In this document: positions 6,634 through 10,541 of the stretch, piece by piece
How the letters are laid out: every line of letters begins with the position of its first letter
Position numbering within the stretch: the first letter of the stretch is position 1
Source of the DNA: an uncultured Coleofasciculus sp.
Lineage (GTDB): Bacteria; Cyanobacteriota; Cyanobacteriia; Cyanobacteriales; Coleofasciculaceae
NCBI GenBank assembly: GCA_902805485.1
Contig: CADCTM010000476.1
Location: 1 to 10,541 of the forward strand
Length of the DNA stretch: 10,541 nt
Reading direction: 5' to 3'
Made by a program: the position numbers and the translations under genes
The notes under the pieces: generated by a model
Told to the model about the DNA's origin: nothing
The model's input: only the letters and a program-made list of their open reading frames with translations
Databases searched by the model: none

Positions 6634-7653
6634 GTGTGGGTTACTTCCTCTCCAGATACTGCTTTAACACCAACAACTGTTGCCCTGGGAAATTTTGACG
6701 GCGTACACCGAGGGCATAAAGAGGTTATTAAACCAATTTTGCGGACATCGGGCATTTCTCAAGCGCTGACTGTGATTCCGCATAGCACAGATTGGCAAAA
6801 ATATCAAGAGGGGTGTGTACCAGAATTAAAAAATCTGGAGAGTCAGATTTATTCAACGGTTGCCACCTTTAGTCCTCATCCACGAGAATTTTTTTCTGGG
6901 AAAACCTGGAAGTTCCTGACGCCAAGGGCAGAAAAGGTATTACAGCTAAAAAGCATGGGTGTTGATCAACTGGCATTATTGCCCTTTAACCAAGAATTGG
7001 CATCCCTAAGTCCCGAGCAATTTGTGGAAAAGATTTTGGTGCAGCAACTCAAAGCAACACACGTTAGTGTGGGGCAAGATTTCCAGTTTGGTTATAAGCG
7101 GAGTGGAACCTCAACTGATTTAAAAGCGATCGCTTCTTCCTACGGAATAGATGTGACAATTGTATCGTTGCAAACTTGTCAAGGAGAACGTATCAGTAGT
7201 TCCCTCATCCGCCAATCACTAGAGCAAGGCAATGTTAGTCAGGCCAACCGTCTATTAGGACGCCCCTACACCATTACCGGAGTTGTCGTTAAAGGGCAAC
7301 AACTCGGCAGAACAATTGGCTTTCCCACCGCTAACCTACAATTGCCCCCAGAAAAATTTTTACCCCGCTCCGGAGTCTACTGTGTGGGAGTATGGGGTGA
7401 CTGCCTATCGAATGCGCTGCCCTTCCAACCAGGTGTGATGAATATTGGACATCGCCCGACAGTTCAGGGTACAACTTTAACAGTCGAGGTTCACCTGTTA
7501 GATTGGTCTGGTGATCTGTATGGACAGACGTTAACTGTGAGCTTAGAGGAATTTTTGCGACCGGAACAAAAATTTGCGTCTTTAGAAGCACTCAAAACAC
7601 AAATCCACGCAGACTGTGAAGCGGCAAAAGCTTTTTTAGAAAGTCGGGGCTAG
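6634..7653 (+). CDS. ribF: Bifunctional riboflavin kinase / FAD synthetase
   Basis: A 339-residue enzyme that phosphorylates riboflavin to FMN and adenylates FMN to FAD in the cytoplasm. The N-terminal FAD synthetase domain has ALGNFDGVHRGH (17-28), FSPHP (79-83) and ISSSLIR (187-193). The C-terminal riboflavin kinase domain has GRTIGFPTAN (225-234), VMNIGHRPT (268-276), EVHLLDWSGDLYG (285-297, with Glu285 as the expected catalytic residue) and FLRPEQKF (308-315). The start is GTG: the in-frame TAA at 6628-6630 leaves no upstream alternative, and there is no clear Shine-Dalgarno. About 49 residues lie between the GH of the first motif and FSPHP, roughly 25 more than in E. coli RibF. It precedes the MoxR gene by 29 bp. 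One HIP1 site lies at 7126. Confidence 0.95.
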   Translation: MWVTSSPDTALTPTTVALGNFDGVHRGHKEVIKPILRTSGISQALTVIPHSTDWQKYQEGCVPELKNLESQIYSTVATFSPHPREFFSGKTWKFLTPRAEKVLQLKSMGVDQLALLPFNQELASLSPEQFVEKILVQQLKATHVSVGQDFQFGYKRSGTSTDLKAIASSYGIDVTIVSLQTCQGERISSSLIRQSLEQGNVSQANRLLGRPYTITGVVVKGQQLGRTIGFPTANLQLPPEKFLPRSGVYCVGVWGDCLSNALPFQPGVMNIGHRPTVQGTTLTVEVHLLDWSGDLYGQTLTVSLEEFLRPEQKFASLEALKTQIHADCEAAKAFLESRG

Positions 7654-7682
7654 GCAAGAGAATGGGGAGGAATCTACCAGTC

Positions 7683-8591
7683 ATGAGAGAAAGTATTGAG
7701 CAGCTAAAGACAAATCTGGCTCGTACTATTGTTGGAAAAGCTGATGCAATTCGCCTGGTACTTGTGGCGCTGCTTGCTGGTGGTCATGCTTTGTTAGAAG
7801 ATGTTCCTGGTGTCGGCAAAACTCTTTTAGCTAAATCCCTGGCACGTTCGATTGATGGGCGGTTTCAACGGATTCAATGTACTCCTGACCTTTTGCCAAC
7901 GGATATTACAGGGACGAATATTTGGAACCAAGGCACTCGTGAGTTTGAATTTCTCCCGGGTCCGATATTTGCCAATATCCTTTTGGCTGATGAAATTAAT
8001 CGGGCAACACCCCGCACCCAGTCGGCATTATTAGAGGTGATGGAGGAACGGCAAGTTACAGTGGATGGTGTTTCTCGAAGCGTACCGCAGCCGTTTTTTG
8101 TAATTGCTACCCAAAATCCAATTGAATATCAAGGAACTTTTCCACTGCCAGAGGCACAAATGGATCGGTTTATGCTGTCTTTAAGTATGGGCTATCCGAC
8201 TGAGGAAGAAGAATTTCAGATGCTGCAACGACATCAAGATGGCATGATGATTTCAGAGCTGAGTCCTTGTATTTCTACAGACGAGGTTCTGGAGTTGCGG
8301 CGTCTTTGCAATCAGGTGAAGGTTGAAGCGTCTTTGCAAAAGTATATCCTCAATTTGGTTCGTGCTTCTCGTGAGGCGGAGGAAGTGTCTTTGGGGGTGA
8401 GTCCCCGTGGTACGGTGGCATTGCAGCGTACGGCTCAAGCACTGGCTTATCTGGACGGGCGAGAGTATGTGATTCCGGATGATGTGAAATATCTTGCCCC
8501 TCATGTGCTTGCCCATCGTTTGATTCCTGCTGGGGGGCGTCGGGCGAAGTCTGTGGTAGAGCAACTTTTGCGATCGGTTTCCATCCCTTAA
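7683..8591 (+). CDS. MoxR family AAA+ ATPase
   Basis: A 302-residue ATPase of the MoxR group, chaperone-like machines usually assisting assembly or maturation of other proteins with vWA-domain partners. Visible are Walker A DVPGVGKT (40-47), Walker B ILLADEINRA (99-108), sensor 1 ATQNP (142-146), the EAQMDRF arginine-finger region (158-164) and sensor 2 SPRG (240-243). An in-frame ATG lies at 7662, but the family's usual MRE.I start and the GGGGAGG at 7664-7670 favour the ATG at 7683 (12-base spacing, slightly long). It follows ribF by 29 bp and precedes the cytochrome gene by 28 bp, suggesting cotranscription. The usual neighbours (DUF58, vWA-domain and transglutaminase genes) are not in this window. 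Length is normal, with no truncation. Confidence 0.92.
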   Translation: MRESIEQLKTNLARTIVGKADAIRLVLVALLAGGHALLEDVPGVGKTLLAKSLARSIDGRFQRIQCTPDLLPTDITGTNIWNQGTREFEFLPGPIFANILLADEINRATPRTQSALLEVMEERQVTVDGVSRSVPQPFFVIATQNPIEYQGTFPLPEAQMDRFMLSLSMGYPTEEEEFQMLQRHQDGMMISELSPCISTDEVLELRRLCNQVKVEASLQKYILNLVRASREAEEVSLGVSPRGTVALQRTAQALAYLDGREYVIPDDVKYLAPHVLAHRLIPAGGRRAKSVVEQLLRSVSIP

Positions 8592-8619
8592 AATTGTTGT
8601 TTTAGTTAGGTTAAGGCGT

Positions 8620-9198
8620 GTGAGGTCAAGAATTCGACAGCAAAAACGAGGGATACCCCAAAGACAACGGCGGAAGCGATCGCCTGCGGTATTATTATTT
8701 TTGCTGTTAGTTTGGAGTATCTGTTTGGGATGGGGACTTGCGATCGCTCTTAGCGCTAGCGCCCAAACTAACATACCGGCACAAGCGACAACCGTCCCCG
8801 GTACTGTTGATGCAATTGGGGCGCGGTTTCAGGTAGGGAAAGACTTTTACTTGGAAAACTGCGCTAGCTGTCATATTGCTATACCACCGGAGGTTTTGCC
8901 CTCGGAAACTTGGCGACGCTTGCTTTTGGAACCCCAGGAACATTATGGTCAGAAGTTAGAGCCGATGATTGGTCCTTCGTTGATTGTGATGTGGGATTAT
9001 CTGCGAACTTTTTCTCGTCCGCACCAGGAAAAAGAATCTATTCCTTATCGGGTTGCTGAATCTCGTTTTTTTAAGGCGCTACATCCACGAGTGAAGTTTC
9101 CTCAACCGGCGACGATTGGTAGCTGTGTGACTTGTCATCCTGGTGTGCCTCAATTTAATTATCGTAGTCTGACTGCGGAGTGGGAAAATTCGCCGTAG
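8620..9198 (+). CDS. Diheme cytochrome c (DHC-type), exported
   Basis: A 192-residue protein with two c-type heme motifs, CASCH (Cys81, Cys84, His85) and CVTCH (Cys169, Cys172, His173). The first is followed by IAIPPEVLPSETWRRL and EHYG, which matches my memory of the dihaem cytochrome c (DHC) family; His108 and His155 are plausible distal ligands. Residues 1-20 are unusually Arg-rich, 22-44 are hydrophobic, and ALSASA at 43-48 suits signal peptidase, so it is exported, or anchored if uncleaved, and the hemes face the lumen or periplasm. Electron transfer is the likely role; the partner is unknown. The start is GTG at 8620 with AGG or AAGG shortly upstream. It is the last gene of the ribF-moxR-cytochrome run. 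HIP1 sites lie at 8676 and 8740. Confidence 0.88.
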   Translation: MRSRIRQQKRGIPQRQRRKRSPAVLLFLLLVWSICLGWGLAIALSASAQTNIPAQATTVPGTVDAIGARFQVGKDFYLENCASCHIAIPPEVLPSETWRRLLLEPQEHYGQKLEPMIGPSLIVMWDYLRTFSRPHQEKESIPYRVAESRFFKALHPRVKFPQPATIGSCVTCHPGVPQFNYRSLTAEWENSP

Positions 9199-9205
9199 TC
9201 GGCAT

Positions 9206-9247
9206 CGGGGTAGGCATCCGGAGCGAAGGTGAGGAGGCGCTACCCCG
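9206..9247. repeat. Inverted repeat CGGGGTAG...CTACCCCG after the cytochrome gene
   Basis: Arms CGGGGTAG (9206-9213) and CTACCCCG (9240-9247) are exact reverse complements with a 26-base purine-rich spacer, starting 8 bases after the cytochrome stop codon. It could be part of a terminator, but the loop is long and no T-run follows. The rest of the 197-bp gap shows only weak short repeats, such as AGCATT/AATGCT (9358-9381) just before the next ribosome binding site. Confidence 0.35.
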
Positions 9248-9395
9248 GAGAGTAAAATTATCTCTGTAATCAGCAATGCCGATTTTTCTGGTGGCAGGGA
9301 CATCTTGCCCATCCTGAAAATGATGCAACATCTCAGATGAAGCCAACTCAGCCGATGAGCATTGCATACTAGATGAATGCTTTGGAGTTTTTTTT

Positions 9396-10172
9396 ATGAG
9401 TACAGAACTAGAGGTTGTTAGGCAGACTGAGGTGCTGAATCGATTGGTGCTAGACCGCCGCACGACCGAGGAAGTGGGACGGGTGGAGCAACTTTGGCTC
9501 AATCCTCAATCTCATCAAGTTATTGGTTTGACTTGCAAATCCGGATTTCTGGGCAATAATAAATTCTCGTTTAATTGGACGCAAATTGAGACGATTGGCG
9601 CCGATAGTATTTTAGTGAATTATGACCCGGAAGCAATTGAGCCAGAAAAGCCGGAGTCTGTGGTTTCTTTGATTGGTCATGAGGTATGGACGGATGCTGG
9701 CAATAAGGCTGGCAAAATTGTGGATTATTTGTTTGTTTCTCGCACTGGCGCGGTTGTTGAGTATTTGTTTATGTCTAGCGGTTGGCGCGGTGTTTTGGAT
9801 GGGATTTATTTGCTGGCAGCGACGACTATTACGAGTGCTGGTAGTAAGCGGGTAATTGTGCCGGATGAGGTTATCCAAGTCCCTCAGCAATATACTGAGG
9901 GGTTGAATCAAAGGTTGAGTCAAGCGGCGGAGTTTCTCAAGGATGACGCGAAGAAGACTCAGCTTGATTGGGAGGCAATAAAACGCCGCGCTCAAAATAT
10001 TACTGAGCAAGTTAAAGAGAGGACGGAAACGTTAACTAGTATTGCGAAGGAAAAGCTGGCGGAGGTGAAGTCGCAACCGGAAGATGTTTCTGCGGTTGAG
10101 GGAATGAAGACTATTGATACTACCGCTGAGTCTTTGCCGAGTGCGCCAGATTTACCGGAAAACTTGAAGTAG
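9396..10172 (+). CDS. Two-PRC-barrel domain protein with a helical tail
   Basis: A 258-residue soluble protein. Residues about 11-77 (LNRLVLDRRTTEEVGRVEQL onward) and about 91-164 (LIGHEVWTDAGNKAGKIVDY onward) each have the PRC-barrel pattern: a strand, a G.V or GKI turn, a second strand, then a conserved hydrophobic end. Residues about 166-225 are charged and helical, probably a coiled coil, and the C-terminus is Pro/Glu/Ser-rich and disordered. PRC barrels occur in photosynthetic reaction centre H subunits and in RimM; related double-PRC proteins are common in cyanobacteria without firm function. GGAG (9384-9387) lies 8 bases before the ATG, and the spacer is entirely T (9388-9395). A terminator-like hairpin follows at 10199. 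No signal peptide or membrane segment is visible. Confidence 0.85.
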   Translation: MSTELEVVRQTEVLNRLVLDRRTTEEVGRVEQLWLNPQSHQVIGLTCKSGFLGNNKFSFNWTQIETIGADSILVNYDPEAIEPEKPESVVSLIGHEVWTDAGNKAGKIVDYLFVSRTGAVVEYLFMSSGWRGVLDGIYLLAATTITSAGSKRVIVPDEVIQVPQQYTEGLNQRLSQAAEFLKDDAKKTQLDWEAIKRRAQNITEQVKERTETLTSIAKEKLAEVKSQPEDVSAVEGMKTIDTTAESLPSAPDLPENLK

Positions 10173-10198
10173 GTTAGATTCAACACTTTTATTTAGTC

Positions 10199-10235
10199 GT
10201 AGAGACTTTCACAGGGTACGTCTCTACAAGTTTTT
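10199..10235 (+). terminator. GTAGAGAC...GTCTCTAC hairpin with T-run
   Basis: Arms GTAGAGAC (10199-10206) and GTCTCTAC (10220-10227) pair exactly around a 13-base loop, followed by TTTTT at 10231-10235. It lies 26 bases after the PRC-barrel stop codon and fits a factor-independent terminator. The GTAGAGAC...GTCTCTAC form is also a familiar dispersed cyanobacterial repeat, with the same GTAG/CTAC ends as the elements at 2144 and 10485. Confidence 0.7.
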
Positions 10236-10239
10236 GGTG

Positions 10240-10290
10240 CAAAAATAATTTTAAATAAGCTATAATAAAGGGTTATTTTTGTGCTATAGT
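10240..10290 (+). promoter_or_regulatory. Promoter region of the right-edge small gene
   Basis: TATAAT at 10261-10266 is a perfect -10 hexamer, but no good -35 lies at the right spacing (TTGGTG at 10234-10239 is 21 bases away). A second candidate is an extended -10, TG-C-TATAGT (10282-10290). The TATAAT is flanked by a 9-bp inverted repeat, CAAAAATAA (10240-10248) and TTATTTTTG (10273-10281), which could be an operator. Transcription would then start near 10273 or 10297. Confidence 0.4.
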
Positions 10291-10293
10291 TGT

Positions 10294-10380
10294 TTTGTTG
10301 GATGACAGCGTTCAACGCAAGAAGCCAGTCCATTGCTTTGCAGGGCGGGGACTGGCTCCAACTCCAATTCAACAAAGGAG
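10294..10380 (+). promoter_or_regulatory. Structured 5' leader with alternative pairings ending at the Shine-Dalgarno
   Basis: TTTGTTGGA (10294-10302) can pair with TTCAACAAA (10368-10376), nine pairs with one wobble, directly abutting the GGAG Shine-Dalgarno (10377-10380). The same GTTGGA can instead pair with an earlier TTCAAC (10311-10316). Between them lie GCGTTCAACGC (10308-10318) and a strong hairpin AGCCAGTCC (10323-10331) with GGACTGGCT (10349-10357). The two outer pairings exclude each other, as in riboswitch or attenuator leaders. No known riboswitch class is recognised. Confidence 0.4.
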
Positions 10381-10391
10381 ATAACTTAATT

Positions 10392-10541
10392 ATGACTTGT
10401 AATAAGCGGCTTAGTCCGTGGGTAATTGTGCGCCTGTTGCCAAATATGCGGCGGGTTCACAAATTTACGGTTTCACCTCTATCTGTAGGGGCGTCCTCAT
10501 CCTCACTAAAGCTCCGGTCGCTCCGGAGCTTTGCGCCCTAC
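10392..10541 (+). CDS. Start of a small conserved-looking protein, open to the window edge, probably disrupted
   Basis: The ATG at 10392 is preceded by AAAGGAG (10374-10380), 11 bases upstream. The frame stays open for 50 codons to the window end. The first 21 residues (MTCNKRLSPWVIVRLLPNMR) recall the N-terminus of a small cyanobacterial protein family with a KRLSPW.I.R.LPN start that I know only from memory and without function. After RV the peptide no longer resembles that family and becomes Ser/Leu/Arg-rich, and from codon 32 the frame runs into the inverted repeat at 10485-10541. The gene may therefore be broken, or its C-terminus replaced, by the repeat. The true end lies outside the window. 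Confidence 0.5.
   Translation, partial: MTCNKRLSPWVIVRLLPNMRRVHKFTVSPLSVGASSSSLKLRSLRSFAPY
10485..10541. repeat. Nested inverted repeat element (GTAGGGGCG...CGCCCTAC)
   Basis: The outer ends GTAGGGGCG (10485-10493) and CGCCCTAC (10534-10541) pair with one base missing. Inside, AAAGCTCCGG (10508-10517) and CCGGAGCTTT (10523-10532) form a perfect 10-bp stem with a 5-base loop. The outer sequence matches the arms of the 2144-2171 hairpin, so both belong to one repeat type. The element ends exactly at the window edge and may continue. Confidence 0.6.

Noticed and set aside
7662..7682. Upstream in-frame ATG for the MoxR gene
   Set aside because: The extra seven residues overlap the GGGGAGG ribosome binding site and are not part of the usual MoxR start.
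8253..8774. 173-codon minus-strand open frame
   Set aside because: Antisense to the MoxR and cytochrome genes, with low-complexity Arg/Thr/Asn composition and no recognisable domain.

Overview
The window looks like a chromosomal stretch from a cyanobacterium, probably a filamentous or large-genome one. The octamer GCGATCGC (HIP1, a known cyanobacterial signature) occurs seven times in 10.5 kb (2502, 3120, 3154, 3713, 7126, 8676, 8740), always inside genes; about 0.16 would be expected by chance. The gene set (gshB next to a glutaredoxin, ribF followed by a MoxR ATPase, a two-PRC-barrel protein) and the GTAG...CTAC-ended hairpins between genes fit the same picture. The genus cannot be named from sequence alone.

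Left part (1-2171). A plus-strand gene enters from the left edge and ends in a Cys/His-rich tail at 162. It overlaps, tail to tail, a minus-strand membrane-anchored DUF4230 protein. Divergent from the latter is a secreted protein of unknown function built from two copies of one roughly 119-residue domain joined by a Pro-rich linker. A perfect 13-bp hairpin (2144-2171) closes this gene and the convergent operon that follows.

Middle (2178-4677, minus strand, transcribed right to left). Glutaredoxin (grxC), glutathione synthetase (gshB, GTG start) and a Gfo/Idh/MocA dehydrogenase lie in line. They form a thiol-redox cluster: GshB makes glutathione, the glutaredoxin uses it, and the dehydrogenase is probably cotranscribed (5-bp gap) with unknown substrate.

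A gap of about 940 bp (4678-5618) separates this cluster from the next plus-strand genes. It has no convincing gene but is rich in palindromes: a 13-bp-arm hairpin, a 24-bp hairpin, a CRP-like site one mismatch from TGTGA-N6-TCACA, and a 15-bp palindrome just ahead of the next gene. It must hold the divergent promoters and may hold a noncoding RNA.

Right part (5619-10172, plus strand). A metallo-beta-lactamase-fold phosphodiesterase-like hydrolase comes first. A tight run follows: ribF (riboflavin kinase/FAD synthetase, with an extra segment in the FAD synthetase half), a MoxR AAA+ ATPase and a diheme cytochrome c, with gaps of about 29 bp. After 197 bp comes a two-PRC-barrel protein, ended by a terminator-like hairpin at 10199-10235.

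Right edge (10240-10541). A consensus -10 box, a leader able to fold into alternative structures up to its Shine-Dalgarno sequence, and the start of a small gene (MTCNKRLSPW...) follow one another. That reading frame runs straight into a nested inverted repeat that reaches the window edge, suggesting the gene was interrupted or its end replaced by a small repeat element. This segment and the tandem-domain secreted protein are the least explained parts of the window.
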